DNA from: CAWJFJ01 sp963800065
Lineage (GTDB): Bacteria; Actinomycetota; Acidimicrobiia; Acidimicrobiales; UBA8190
Direction of reading: 5' to 3'
Length of the DNA stretch: 64,000 nt
Assembly: GCA_963800065.1 (NCBI GenBank)
Contig: CAWCZO010000003.1
Span: 620,001-684,000, forward strand
Part shown: in pieces, positions 1-8,849 of the stretch
How the letters are laid out: every line of letters starts with the position of its first letter
How positions within the stretch are numbered: position 1 is the stretch's first letter
Notes under the pieces: model-generated
Database searches by the model: none
What the model was told of the DNA's origin: nothing
The model's input: the letters and a program-made list of their open reading frames with translations, nothing else
Position numbers and translations under genes: made by a program

Positions 1-93
1 CGTCTCGAGGAGGTGACGGATGACCGAGCGCTTCTCCTTCAGGGAACCGCTTTCGGGAAGGTGGAGCTCGATCTCCAGGGCGGCGACGTGCAC
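1..93 (-). CDS. DUF503 (YlxP-like) family protein, N-terminal part
   Basis: The first 31 residues of a minus-strand gene that runs off the left edge. The translation has the signature start of the DUF503 family: a short beta-strand, then LPESGSLKEKR followed by VIRHLLE. Family members are about 90-100 residues and in many bacteria lie near ribosome-maturation genes such as rbfA; their exact role is not settled. The start is the GTG at 93, because a TAG stop lies 13 codons upstream in frame and there is no better start between. No clear Shine-Dalgarno sequence is visible. The assignment rests only on the N-terminal motif. Confidence 0.72.
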   Translation of the reverse strand, partial: MHVAALEIELHLPESGSLKEKRSVIRHLLET

Positions 94-225
94 CGTCAGG
101 CCCGGTGCGAACGTCGCATGACGTGGAGACTATCGACCGGCGCCGACGGGCACCGACTTCGGGAATGCGGTCCCGGTGGCGGCCGCTGATACGGTGACGC
201 CCGTGTCAGGGATCGGGAACCGCTG

Positions 226-786
226 ATGCCGACCTGGCTGAGCGACGACGAGTACCGGACGCTCACCGCCGCGTGCGAACGGCTCATCCCCTCCGACGAG
301 ACGGCGGGGGCCACCGACGCCGGCGTGCCCGACTACATCGACGGCCTGCTCGGGGCCTTCGCCGTGGATCCGCCGCGGATCTGGGCCGGTGGTCCCACAT
401 CGGGTCGCTTCGGCGGTGGGCCGGGGTTCTCCACCTTCCACCGGCTCGGTCCTCTCGACGAGCTGGCCTGGCGGATGCGGATCGAAGGATCGCTCGGGAT
501 TCCCGAACGCGAGTTCAACGGTCCCGTCGTCGGCTGGCAGCAGCGCTACCGTGACGGGCTGGCCGCCCTGGGGTCCGACTTCTGCGACGTGAGCGGCGAG
601 GAGCAGGACCAGCGATTGCGGGCCGGGAGGGAATTCACGGTCCTGCTGTACGGTCATTGCTGCGAAGGAATGTACGGGGCACCCGAGTACGGGGGGAACC
701 GACAGACGGTGGCATGGCAGTCCATCGACTTCCTGGGAGACGTCCAGCCCCGGGGATTCACCGACGCCGAGGTCTCCGGTCCGTGA
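226..786 (+). CDS. Gluconate 2-dehydrogenase subunit 3 family protein (GMC oxidoreductase small subunit)
   Basis: A protein of 186 residues with the layout of the gluconate 2-dehydrogenase subunit 3 family: an N-terminal LSDDEYRTLTAACERLIPSD segment, a central alpha-helical body, and a C-terminal half with HCCEGMYGAPEYGGN before a Trp-rich end. Family members are small partners of membrane or periplasmic GMC flavoenzymes and are thought to help the large subunit fold, be exported or pass electrons on. No twin-arginine or Sec signal is visible at this start. The gene overlaps the GMC oxidoreductase by GTGA at 783-786, so the two are probably translationally coupled and form one complex. Confidence 0.78.
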   Translation: MPTWLSDDEYRTLTAACERLIPSDETAGATDAGVPDYIDGLLGAFAVDPPRIWAGGPTSGRFGGGPGFSTFHRLGPLDELAWRMRIEGSLGIPEREFNGPVVGWQQRYRDGLAALGSDFCDVSGEEQDQRLRAGREFTVLLYGHCCEGMYGAPEYGGNRQTVAWQSIDFLGDVQPRGFTDAEVSGP

Positions 787-2471
787 CGGTCGACGCCATC
801 ATCGTCGGCTCGGGACCGGGTGGTGCCACCGTGGCCGATGTCCTCACCCGGGCCGGATGGACCGTCACCATCATCGAGAAGGGCCGCAACCACCTCATCG
901 ACCCCGATCATCCGAGCCGGTTGGCCCAGGACTACTCGAACGACGAGCTCAAATTCCTGCACCGGCATTTCCTGGGACCCGATCCGCTCATCGAGCCCCG
1001 GACGTTTCGGACGAAGGTCGAAGATGGTGAACGCTCCTACGTGGGAGAGGTGAATTCCATCCCGTCCACGGTGGGCGGCGGCGGGACGCACGCCGACGGG
1101 AAGGTGCCGCGCTTTCGCCCCGAGGACTTCCGGCTCCTCAGCACGTACGGTCCCATAGACGACGCCGCCGTGGCCGACTGGCCCGTGGACTACGACGAGC
1201 TCGAGCCGTACTACGCCGAGGTCGAGCGGCTCGTGGGGGTGGCCGGCACGGCCGGTGCCAATCCCTTCGCCGCCTGGCGGTCGGGGCCTTACCCCATGCC
1301 GTCGGGCGCACCGATGTACGGGGCCGTGCTGTCGTCGGCGGCCGCCGAGCGTCAGGGTCTGCATCCCTACGCGGCGCCGACGGCGGCCAATTCGATCCCC
1401 TACGACGGGCGCCCGGCATGCAACAACTGCGGGCATTGCGCCTATTTCGGATGCCCGATCCACGCCAAAGGCGATCCGGTGGCCATGTTGCAGCACGCCC
1501 TGTCCACCGGCCGTGCCGAGCTGCTGTCGGAGACATTCGTCTCGCGTCTGCGGACCAACGGGCGAGAGGCGACCGGTGTGGACGTCATCGGTCCCGACGG
1601 CGTCGAGCGCACGCTGGCGGCCCGCCACGTGGTGGTGGCCGGGGGAGCCATCGAGACACCGCGACTGCTTCTGTTGTCGGGGATCGAGCACCCCCTTGTG
1701 GGACGCCATCTCATGATGCATTTCCAGACGATGAACGTCGGGATCCTGCCGCGACGGCTTCACGCCCACAAGGGGCGATCGGTGACCCATGTCCATGACG
1801 ACTGCATGCTGGTGGACGACGACGCCCGCTCGGCGGCCCGAGCGGCCGGCCTGCCGTGGATACGCGGGGGCATGGTCGAGCACGGTGGGGGAGGCCATCC
1901 CGTGATGGAGGCCCAGTTCTACCCGTGGGGCCCGTCCCACAAGAAACTGATGGCGGAGTCCCCCCTGCGGGACCGGTTGTGGGCTTTCATCATGCAGGGC
2001 GAGGACCTCCCCCAGCCCACCAATCGGGTCGATCTCGATCCCACCGTGCGCGACGTCCGGGGCTTCCCCGTGGCACGGATCACCTACCGCCCCCACCGCC
2101 ACGAGATCGTGGCATCGGACCACCACGGCCCACGCCACATACGCGTGCTGGAGGAGATGGGGGCGACGTGGACGGCCACCACCACGTCCCCTCTCGTCGA
2201 AGGTGCGGCCTTCTCGTCACCGTTCGGCGACGCCGACGCCGCCACCTACCGCGGGCCCATTTCGGCCATTCCGGCCAGCCGTCACGTCATGGGGACGACG
2301 CGGATGGGTACCGACCCCTCCACCTCGGTGGTGGACGCCTTCGGGCGGATGCACGGTCTACCCAACGTCGTGGTGGCCGATTCGTCGGTCTTCGTGACGT
2401 CTGCCGGCTACGGGCCCACTCTGACGTTGGTGGCCCTCGCCGCGCGCGCCGCCACCGCCATGGTGGGGTGA
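783..2471 (+). CDS. GMC family FAD-dependent oxidoreductase
   Basis: The large flavoprotein subunit, 562 residues. The N-terminus has the FAD-binding Rossmann motif (GSGPGG at about residue 8) and a second acidic strand end (IIEKG). A Cys-rich stretch CNNCGHCAYFGC lies near residue 213, as in the gluconate/long-chain-alcohol branch of the GMC family. The C-terminus carries SRHVMGTTRMG, with the usual active-site His, and a final AGYGPTLTL FAD-contact motif. In many relatives this last motif reads NPT, so the second catalytic Asn/His appears replaced by Gly. The substrate is probably an alcohol or sugar acid, but cannot be told from sequence. The start is the GTG overlapping the small-subunit stop; the same frame is open upstream only as antisense-type noise inside that gene. 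Confidence 0.9.
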   Translation: MTVDAIIVGSGPGGATVADVLTRAGWTVTIIEKGRNHLIDPDHPSRLAQDYSNDELKFLHRHFLGPDPLIEPRTFRTKVEDGERSYVGEVNSIPSTVGGGGTHADGKVPRFRPEDFRLLSTYGPIDDAAVADWPVDYDELEPYYAEVERLVGVAGTAGANPFAAWRSGPYPMPSGAPMYGAVLSSAAAERQGLHPYAAPTAANSIPYDGRPACNNCGHCAYFGCPIHAKGDPVAMLQHALSTGRAELLSETFVSRLRTNGREATGVDVIGPDGVERTLAARHVVVAGGAIETPRLLLLSGIEHPLVGRHLMMHFQTMNVGILPRRLHAHKGRSVTHVHDDCMLVDDDARSAARAAGLPWIRGGMVEHGGGGHPVMEAQFYPWGPSHKKLMAESPLRDRLWAFIMQGEDLPQPTNRVDLDPTVRDVRGFPVARITYRPHRHEIVASDHHGPRHIRVLEEMGATWTATTTSPLVEGAAFSSPFGDADAATYRGPISAIPASRHVMGTTRMGTDPSTSVVDAFGRMHGLPNVVVADSSVFVTSAGYGPTLTLVALAARAATAMVG

Positions 2472-2520
2472 GGGAACTCGTTCGCTGATCTCCGCCGGCC
2501 GGTGCGCCGATCCGGTGGGT

Positions 2521-3258
2521 TCAGGAGCCGAGATGGAGGGCGAGGAAGCGCTCGGACGCCTCGAACTCCTCCGGAGGGACGTCGCCGTGCTTCCCGGGAT
2601 GGGCGTGCAGGCGTTTGTCGGCGCTCCCAAGGGCGTCGAACAGGGCATGGACCGTCTGGCGGGGGAAGAGCTCGTCGTGCCATTGCATGAGGAAGAGCAC
2701 CGGGCAGAGGATTTTAGGCGCATCGGCGGCGATCCGGGTCCTGGTCGGTCCGGTGAGCCCCATCAGGCCGAGCACGGCCACGACGATGCGGGGCTCGGCC
2801 GCCACCAGGGGCAGGCCCAGGATGGTGCCCATGGACAGTCCCCAGAAACCGACGGCACCGGCGCCGATGTCAGGCTCGTCCTGGAGCGCGTCGAGAGCGG
2901 CCCGCCAGTCGCCCACCATGGCGTCGGTCATCGTGGCGTCGGACGACCAGAGCTGGGCGAAGTCGAAGAAGGGCAGGTCGGGACCGGGCTTTCCGACCGT
3001 CCGGCGGTCGCCGTGGACAGGGCCGTCGATGGCCGCCGCCGCATATCCGAGGTGACGGACGAGACGCCGTCCGAGGGCCACGACGTAGTCCTCGCGTTTG
3101 CTTCCCGAGGCACCGTGGCCGATGAGGACGAGAGGCCGGGGACCGTCGGCATCGGGAGGTGTCCACAACAGCCCCGGGACCGTGCGTCCGCCGTGGCTGA
3201 TGTCGAACCGGCGTTCGCGCACCGCTTTGTCGACGACGTCCTCCCCGGTCCAGTGCAC
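2521..3258 (-). CDS. Alpha/beta hydrolase, dienelactone-hydrolase-like
   Basis: A complete alpha/beta hydrolase of 245 residues. The oxyanion segment is IGHGASGSK (about residues 46-54), the nucleophile elbow GLSMG gives Ser142, the acid is Asp195 in QWHDELFP, and the His is His224 in GKHGD. The large unstructured cap of lipases is absent, so a small ester or peptide-like substrate is likely. The gene is convergent with the GMC operon, with about 50 bases between stops, and diverges from the exported BNR protein at 3403. It shows no signal peptide and should be cytoplasmic. No closer substrate call is possible from the sequence. Confidence 0.85.
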   Translation of the reverse strand: MHWTGEDVVDKAVRERRFDISHGGRTVPGLLWTPPDADGPRPLVLIGHGASGSKREDYVVALGRRLVRHLGYAAAAIDGPVHGDRRTVGKPGPDLPFFDFAQLWSSDATMTDAMVGDWRAALDALQDEPDIGAGAVGFWGLSMGTILGLPLVAAEPRIVVAVLGLMGLTGPTRTRIAADAPKILCPVLFLMQWHDELFPRQTVHALFDALGSADKRLHAHPGKHGDVPPEEFEASERFLALHLGS

Positions 3259-3402
3259 GGGTGAAGAGTACCGGTCCCGGGTGCCGAATCAGGATTGCTC
3301 TCTATCGACCTTCCCCTTTGTCCTTCCATTACGCACGAGCGAAGACGCAAGAAGGATGGCAACCGCCGGCGGCCGTGGGGCGTGAAAGGATCGTGGCGGT
3401 TC

Positions 3403-4611
3403 ATGATCGGGCTCGACCGAGGCGCCGTGATCCGAGGGCGTTGTCTTCCGGGACCGGTCATCGCATTGCTCGTGGCCCTCGGCTGTGCCTGCTCCTCGCC
3501 CCCGAGGCCGGACACCACAGCGCCGTCGACGACGGGAGCACCGACGACATCACCGGCCAAGACAACGTCATCGGCCCCGACAACGGTTCCGCGCAGCCCC
3601 TCCCCGCCCCTGGCGGCGGGGACCCCGGTGCCCGCGTACCGAGTGGGCCCGCTCTCCTTTGTCTCCCCGTCTCGTGGCTACGGATTGGTCGAGTTCGACA
3701 CGAGGGGACTGTCGGTGGCCCAGCAGCTTGTCGTGACCGGGAACGGCGGCGACACCTGGCAGGCGGCCACATCCGTCCCCCTTCCGGCGTGGGCTTCCAC
3801 GTTGGAGCTCACCGACGCCGACGACGGTTACGCCTGGGGCTCCCAGGGGCGCGACGTCACCCGGGACGGCGGCCAGCACTGGCAGTTGTCCCTCGCCGTG
3901 GGCACGGGCACCGAGGCTGTGTCACCCATCGGCCCGAGCATCTGGGCCATCTCGTCGTCGGGCGCGTTGGAGACCACCGCCGACGGCGGGAACACCTGGC
4001 ACCAGGGCGTCCAACCACCCGTGTCCCGTCCGGGCCTCATCAGCCGGGTGAGCACCGCCGTGGCCTACGTGCTGGGCTGCGGTCAGAGCACGGAGACCGC
4101 TCCCGGTGAACTGGCCCGCACCGAGGACGGCGGCCAGACCTGGCAGACCCTCTCTGTCCCCCAGGGCTGTACCGGGGGCGTCGCTGCGTCCGACCTGGTG
4201 GCCCTGTCCACCGATGACCTGTGGCTCGTCGAGTTCTCTCAACCGGCCACCGACATGACGTCCAAGTGGGTCTACCGGTCCTCTGACGGCGGGGTGCAGT
4301 GGACCCTTGTGGCGTCGGAGAATCTCGCAGAGCCGGACCAGCGAACCGGTCAGATCCCCTCGACCGGGGACCTCGGTCCCCTGACCGTCCTCGCTTCAGA
4401 CCCGGACAGAGCCAGGCTGTCGGAGGATCGGGGTGGACTCCTCGTCACCACCGACGGTGGATCGGACTGGCGGTTCGCCTACCGCGATCCGAACATCGAC
4501 GCCTTCGGCCCGCCCGACGTCTCGTTTCTCGATGCCGATCACGGCTGGGCCGCCACCGGGGACGGCCTGTGGCGCACCACCGACGGCACCACATGGACGG
4601 AGATCGGGTGA
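3403..4611 (+). CDS. Exported BNR/YCF48-like repeat protein, probable lipoprotein
   Basis: An exported beta-propeller-type protein. After the ATG at 3403 comes a hydrophobic segment ending ALLVALGCACSS, a plausible although not ideal lipobox, followed by a Thr/Ser/Pro-rich linker (about residues 30-70). The rest carries at least seven Asp-box-like elements ending in a W motif: GDTWQ, GQHWQ, GNTWH, GQTWQ, GVQWT, GSDWR, GTTWT. This is the pattern of sialidase/BNR and YCF48 photosystem-assembly-factor-like propellers. The function is unknown; surface binding is likely. A GTG at 3382 (VKGSWRF) is an alternative start, with GAAAGGA between the two. The stop directly abuts the stop of the convergent acyl-CoA dehydrogenase. 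Confidence 0.8.
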   Translation: MIGLDRGAVIRGRCLPGPVIALLVALGCACSSPPRPDTTAPSTTGAPTTSPAKTTSSAPTTVPRSPSPPLAAGTPVPAYRVGPLSFVSPSRGYGLVEFDTRGLSVAQQLVVTGNGGDTWQAATSVPLPAWASTLELTDADDGYAWGSQGRDVTRDGGQHWQLSLAVGTGTEAVSPIGPSIWAISSSGALETTADGGNTWHQGVQPPVSRPGLISRVSTAVAYVLGCGQSTETAPGELARTEDGGQTWQTLSVPQGCTGGVAASDLVALSTDDLWLVEFSQPATDMTSKWVYRSSDGGVQWTLVASENLAEPDQRTGQIPSTGDLGPLTVLASDPDRARLSEDRGGLLVTTDGGSDWRFAYRDPNIDAFGPPDVSFLDADHGWAATGDGLWRTTDGTTWTEIG

Positions 4612-5814
4612 CTAGCTGTGGGGTACCTGTGACCACGGCAGACCCTTGTCGACGCGGGGATCACCGGGGAGACCGAGGACGCGCTCGCCCAGGATGTTGC
4701 GCATAATCTCCGACGTCCCCCCCTCGATGGAGTTGGCACGCGACCGGAGAAAGGAGTGCCGGGCGTCCCCGCCGTTACCGGCGCGCTCGGGACGCCTCAT
4801 CTCGTAGTGGGTGGGGTAGAGGGTCCCCGTCATCCCGAGGAGATCGACGCAGAAGTCGTAGATGTCCTTGTTGAGCTCGGCCCCGATCAGCTTGGCCACC
4901 GATCCTTCGGGCCCGGGGGTCCCGGCCCGGCGCAGCTCACGGGCCCGCATGTTGGTGAGGCGTGACACGTCCGCCTCCACCCATAGGCGCAGGAGCCGCT
5001 GGCGCTCGACCGCCGTGCCCCCGCCGCGTCGGCGCCAGATGTCCAGCGCATCGTGGATCGGACCCGAGTTGCGCGCCGAGACCCCGCCCCCGATGGCCAC
5101 CCGCTCGTTCATCAGGGTGGTCATGGCCACCCGCCAACCGGCGCCGACGGCGTCGAGTCGGGCGCTGTCGGGGACGCGGACGTCGCTGAAGAAGACCTCG
5201 TTGAACTCGGCCTCTCCCGTCATCTGGCGCAGGGGCCGCACCTCGACACCAGGTGCCCTCATGTCGACGACGAAGTAGGTCAACCCGCGGTGCTTCTCGG
5301 CCTCGGGATCGGTGCGCGCCAGAAGGAGGCCCCAGGTGGCGGTGTGGGCCAGCGTGGTCCAGACCTTCTGACCGTTCACCACCCATTCGTCACCGTCGCG
5401 CACGGCACGCATGGCCAGACCACCGACATCGGAGCCTGCTCCCGGTTCGCTGAAGAGCTGGCACCAGATCTCCTCACAGGTGAACAAGGGACGCAGGAGA
5501 CGTCTGCGCTGCTCGTCGGTGCCGTGGGTGAGGATGGTCGGCGCCGCCATCCCGTAGCCGATGACGTTGCGCTCGACCTCGTTGGGCGCTCCTACCTGGC
5601 GGAGCCGGCTCTCCACGATCCCCTGGAGGTCGGGGCTCACGCCGAGGCCTCCGGAGCCTTCGGGGAACCAGACCCAGGCCAGGCCGGCGTCGTAGCGGGC
5701 GCCGGCGAACGCCACCGCCGGCGTGGACGCCGGGTCGTGGGTGGCCAGGAGTTCCTCGAGGCGGGAGCGGACGAGGAGTTCGGCGTCGGTGGCGAGAACG
5801 TCGGTGGCGGACAT
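4612..5814 (-). CDS. Acyl-CoA dehydrogenase
   Basis: An acyl-CoA dehydrogenase of 400 residues with the standard order of N-terminal helical, middle beta and C-terminal helical domains. Visible hallmarks are CQLFSEPGAGSD (substrate/FAD loop), NGQKVWTTLAHTA (FAD contact) and the C-terminal SRANSIEGGTSEIMRNILGERVLGLP, where EGGTSEI binds the FAD pyrophosphate. It catalyses alpha,beta-desaturation of an acyl-CoA thioester using an electron-transfer flavoprotein. The open frame extends far upstream, antisense to the hydratase at 5899, but homology starts at MSATDV, giving the ATG at 5814. It diverges from the enoyl-CoA hydratase with 84 bases between starts, suggesting shared control of one beta-oxidation step pair. 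Confidence 0.93.
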   Translation of the reverse strand: MSATDVLATDAELLVRSRLEELLATHDPASTPAVAFAGARYDAGLAWVWFPEGSGGLGVSPDLQGIVESRLRQVGAPNEVERNVIGYGMAAPTILTHGTDEQRRRLLRPLFTCEEIWCQLFSEPGAGSDVGGLAMRAVRDGDEWVVNGQKVWTTLAHTATWGLLLARTDPEAEKHRGLTYFVVDMRAPGVEVRPLRQMTGEAEFNEVFFSDVRVPDSARLDAVGAGWRVAMTTLMNERVAIGGGVSARNSGPIHDALDIWRRRGGGTAVERQRLLRLWVEADVSRLTNMRARELRRAGTPGPEGSVAKLIGAELNKDIYDFCVDLLGMTGTLYPTHYEMRRPERAGNGGDARHSFLRSRANSIEGGTSEIMRNILGERVLGLPGDPRVDKGLPWSQVPHS

Positions 5815-5898
5815 GTGCCAACGATACTGAGGTCGTAGCATCAAGGCCCCGGTCGGGCCGACCAGGCCCGGGTCTCCGGGACGACAGGGAGGGTGGTT

Positions 5899-6759
5899 GT
5901 GGAGCGCGTTCCATTCGAGACGATCGTCTATGAGAAGGACGGGCCCGTCGCCCGGATCGTCCTGAACGTTCCCGAGAAGGCCAACATCCAGACGGCCCAG
6001 CAGGTCTGGGACATGGACGAGGCCCTGAAGCTCGCCGATGGCGACGACGACGTCAAGGTCCTGATCCTGAAGGCGAACGGCGAGGGCTTCTGCGCCGGCC
6101 ACGCCATCGTGGATCCCGACGAGATGGGCGAGGTCTATCCCACCACGGGGCCGACGCCGGAACGGACGTGGAAGCACCATCACTACGGCCTGTTCCTGTG
6201 GCCACCGTTGCGCCTGTGGGAATTCCCCAAGGCCACCATTGCCCAGGTCCACGGTTACTGCGTGGGCGGTGGGACCGTGTACGGCCTCCTGACCGATCTG
6301 ACCATCGCCTCGGACGACGCCTACTTCCAGATGCCCTTGCCCCAGGGTTTCGGCCTCCCCGGCGCCCAGACGATGATCGAGCCCTGGGTGCTCATGAATT
6401 TCAAGCGTGCCGCCGAGTACCTGTTCCTGGCGCCCACCATCGCCGCCACCCAGGCCCTCGACTGGGGGATGGTCAACCGGGTGGTGCCCCGGGCCGAGCT
6501 CGACGACACCGTGGAGGACATCGCCCGGACCATCGCCCAGATGCCCCTGACGACCATCCTGGCCACCAAGGCCGGTCTCAAGAGGGCATGGGAGATGATG
6601 GGGATGCGGGTGCACCTGCAGCAGTCGACCGACCTGGTGGCCCTGTGCAGCGGCGCCTCGGACGTCCGGGCGCTGATGGCCAGCATGAGCGGGCGCCGGC
6701 CGCGGCAGAACGCGGCGGCGCGCGCCGACGAGGCCGTAGGACCGGAGGAAGCCGGATAG
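5899..6759 (+). CDS. Enoyl-CoA hydratase/isomerase (crotonase) family protein
   Basis: A crotonase-fold protein of 286 residues. The first oxyanion-hole segment is NGEGFCAGHAIVDPDE and the second is VHGYCVGGGTVYGLLTDLTIASDDAYF, both typical. The usual catalytic Glu pair of true hydratases is not evident (PLPQGFGLPGAQT follows the second motif), so an isomerase, hydrolase or atypical hydratase is possible. The start is set by AGGGAGG at 5886-5892, which is well spaced for the GTG at 5899; the GTG at 5893 is too close. The gene is divergent from the acyl-CoA dehydrogenase and 50 bases upstream of signal peptidase I. Confidence 0.88.
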   Translation: MERVPFETIVYEKDGPVARIVLNVPEKANIQTAQQVWDMDEALKLADGDDDVKVLILKANGEGFCAGHAIVDPDEMGEVYPTTGPTPERTWKHHHYGLFLWPPLRLWEFPKATIAQVHGYCVGGGTVYGLLTDLTIASDDAYFQMPLPQGFGLPGAQTMIEPWVLMNFKRAAEYLFLAPTIAATQALDWGMVNRVVPRAELDDTVEDIARTIAQMPLTTILATKAGLKRAWEMMGMRVHLQQSTDLVALCSGASDVRALMASMSGRRPRQNAAARADEAVGPEEAG

Positions 6760-6809
6760 GCGGTGGGCGAGGGCCGATCGGCCCGACGCCCGAGTACCCT
6801 TGCCGTTGC

Positions 6810-7400
6810 GTGGCCAGTGACCTCGATCAGCGTGTGGGGAAAGCGGGCCGCGCGGCGGAACCCCGGCGACACCGCTGGATCCTCGAGTGGGGCATCGTCC
6901 TGGTGGCGGCCCTGGGCCTGGCCGTTGTCCTGCGGACCTTCGTCATCCAGACCTACTCGATCCCCTCGGGGTCGATGATCCCCACGCTGATGGTGGGGGA
7001 CCGGATCCTGGTGGACAAGCTCAGCTATCACCTGCACCCCGTGCACCGGGGGGACGTGGTGGTCTTCGCCACTCCGCCCAAGGAGCTTCCCGTCCTGATG
7101 GTGAAGGATCTGGTGAAGCGCGTCATCGGTCTGCCGGGAGAGACGATCTCCTCCGGTCCGCACGGTGAGGTCCTGATCAACGGCAAGGTCATCGACCAGC
7201 CGTGGTTGACGGCGAGCGCCCGGGCCGATCCGGGACCTCCGATCCAGACGCAGAAGATCCCCGCCGGGTACATCTTCGTGATGGGGGACAACCGGGGGTT
7301 GTCCGACGACAGCCGGAGCTACGGGCCGGTGAGCGAGTCGCTCATCGTGGGTCGCGCCGTCCTCGGTTTCTGGCCGCTGTCGCGGATCCACCTCCTCTGA
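6810..7400 (+). CDS. lepB: Signal peptidase I
   Basis: Type I signal peptidase of 196 residues, which removes signal peptides from exported proteins at the outer face of the membrane. A single membrane segment (residues 25-46) is followed by box B, IPSGSMIPTL, with nucleophile Ser55, then box C/D LVKRVIGLPGE with the general base Lys103, and box E MGDNRGLSDDSRSYG. The GTG start at 6810 gives a short cytoplasmic tail (VASDLDQRVGKAGR), usual for actinobacterial enzymes. It lies between the crotonase gene and an NTF2-like gene that follows after 10 bases. Several exported proteins in this window are likely substrates. Confidence 0.95.
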   Translation: MASDLDQRVGKAGRAAEPRRHRWILEWGIVLVAALGLAVVLRTFVIQTYSIPSGSMIPTLMVGDRILVDKLSYHLHPVHRGDVVVFATPPKELPVLMVKDLVKRVIGLPGETISSGPHGEVLINGKVIDQPWLTASARADPGPPIQTQKIPAGYIFVMGDNRGLSDDSRSYGPVSESLIVGRAVLGFWPLSRIHLL

Positions 7401-7410
7401 CGACGGCGTC

Positions 7411-7827
7411 ATGACGCCGGGCCGCCTCACCGTCGAGGCCGTCGACGCGCAGGAGGAGGTGTTCGCCGACGCCTTCAGGGCGGGTCAGATCTCCCGGGCC
7501 GCCCACCTCTACCACCGCGACGTCGTCTACCTGAGCCCGACGACCCGGCTCTTCGGCTGGCCCCGGCGTATCGAGGGTCGCCACCGGACCCTGGAGTTCA
7601 TCCAACTCACGATCACCGGGGTGGCGAACATCGACTACGTCCTCGACGAGCGGGCCGTCATCGCCGACGCCAGTGCCTACACGCGCATCCTCTTCGATTT
7701 CGATGCCGCCGGCCGCCGGCTGCGATCGGTCTACGTCGTCGTCTATCGCTACCGTGACGGCCTCATCGTCGAACAGGAGCTGTACTACGACCCGAGCGAC
7801 CGGCTGGAGGAGTCGTCGCCGCAGTAG
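7411..7827 (+). CDS. NTF2-like (SnoaL-type) fold protein
   Basis: A small protein of 138 residues with the cone-shaped NTF2/SnoaL-like pattern: an N-terminal helix (AQEEVFADAFRAGQISRAAHLYH), a short strand (DVVYLSP), RIEGRHRTLEFI, and four C-terminal strands ending RDGLIVEQELYYDPSDR. Members are cyclases, isomerases or simple ligand binders, and no catalytic set can be assigned here. It starts 10 bases after signal peptidase I and may be co-transcribed with it, which does not by itself tell its job. No signal peptide is present. Confidence 0.75.
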   Translation: MTPGRLTVEAVDAQEEVFADAFRAGQISRAAHLYHRDVVYLSPTTRLFGWPRRIEGRHRTLEFIQLTITGVANIDYVLDERAVIADASAYTRILFDFDAAGRRLRSVYVVVYRYRDGLIVEQELYYDPSDRLEESSPQ

Positions 7828-7962
7828 CGGTCAGGACGTTGAGCACCGGTTGATCAACCGTTGATGACGTTGCTGTACCTTCACCTGGGGATAGTCCCGA
7901 TGTGCCACCGGCCGCCGACTCGAGCCGTAACCACGGGACAGATTGGGCGAGGGGGTCCGTTC

Positions 7963-8847
7963 GTGAAGCGCCTGGTGTTGTGGGCGGCGTGTGCCGTTGT
8001 GTCGTGCTCGTTCCCGGTCGTCGTGGCCGGCGCCTCCGCTCCGAGCGGGACGGCCGGAGCGGTACCCACGGTGAGCGCTCCCCTGATGCGTGCGGCGCGG
8101 GCTCCCGGCTCGTCGGGTCTGCTGTGCCCGGATCCGTGCCTGTCGGCCAACTGGTCCGGCTACGCCCAGACGGCCGCTCCGCACACCTTCACGGAGGTGA
8201 CCGACACCTTCGTCGTGCCCACGGTGAGCGCCGCCAGCGCCGGTCGGCAGTTCGCCGCCGACTGGGTCGGGATCGGGGGCTTCAGCGATTCCACCCTGGT
8301 CCAGGCCGGCTTCCAGACGGTGGTCAAGAAGAAGGACAAGAGGACCACGGTGTCGTACGGGGCCTGGACCGAGATCCTGCCCCAGGTCGAGGACCCGCTT
8401 AGTCTGGTGCTCTCGGCCGGGGACATCGTCACCGTCACCGTGCAGGAGACGGCCAAGAACATATGGACGATGACGGTGGACGACACCACCACGGGTCAGA
8501 GTGGGGTCCGTACCGTCAGCTACCACGCCAAGGGAATGAGTGCCGAGGCCATCCACGAGCGCCCCTGCATCAAGGCACCGTGCTCGGCCGTCGGCGACCT
8601 GGCCGACCTGGCCCAGACCTCGGACGTCACCTTCGACCCCGGATCCTTCAGTGAGGCCCCGCCCGGGGCGGCCCCCGTCGACTATCCCCTCCTCACCACG
8701 GGTGTGTCCGGATTGACCATGTTCGACGTGGTCATGACGGCCAACAACTTCGTCACGCCCATCGCCACGCCTTCGGACCCGAACAACGCCGCCGACGGAT
8801 TCACCGTGGCCGACGGTGACGTGGCGCCGGCGCCGCCCACCGTCTGA
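7963..8847 (+). CDS. Secreted glutamic peptidase, family G1 (eqolisin-like)
   Basis: An exported protein of 294 residues. A signal peptide (VKRLVLWAACAVVSCSFPVVVAG) leads to a G1-type beta-sandwich. It opens with SANWSGYA (residues 61-68), has WVGIGGFSDSTLVQAG with the presumed catalytic Gln114, and MSAEAIHERP with the presumed catalytic Glu199. In the fungal eqolisins the Gln/Glu dyad acts at acid pH. Two Cys pairs (C55/C59 and C202/C207) flank the domain. The GTG at 7963 is chosen because GCGAGGGGG lies seven bases upstream and it starts exactly at a signal peptide. A second, diverged member is at 49744. The converging epimerase gene ends two bases away. Confidence 0.85.
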   Translation: MKRLVLWAACAVVSCSFPVVVAGASAPSGTAGAVPTVSAPLMRAARAPGSSGLLCPDPCLSANWSGYAQTAAPHTFTEVTDTFVVPTVSAASAGRQFAADWVGIGGFSDSTLVQAGFQTVVKKKDKRTTVSYGAWTEILPQVEDPLSLVLSAGDIVTVTVQETAKNIWTMTVDDTTTGQSGVRTVSYHAKGMSAEAIHERPCIKAPCSAVGDLADLAQTSDVTFDPGSFSEAPPGAAPVDYPLLTTGVSGLTMFDVVMTANNFVTPIATPSDPNNAADGFTVADGDVAPAPPTV

Positions 8848-8849
8848 GA

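Noticed and set aside
654..2138. Long minus-strand open frame opposite the GMC oxidoreductase
   Set aside because: It is the antisense of a well-supported gene in high-G+C DNA; the translation is His/Gly/Arg-rich with no family motif.
5815..6615. Upstream extension of the acyl-CoA dehydrogenase frame by about 270 residues
   Set aside because: It runs antisense to the crotonase gene; acyl-CoA dehydrogenase homology begins only at the ATG at 5814.
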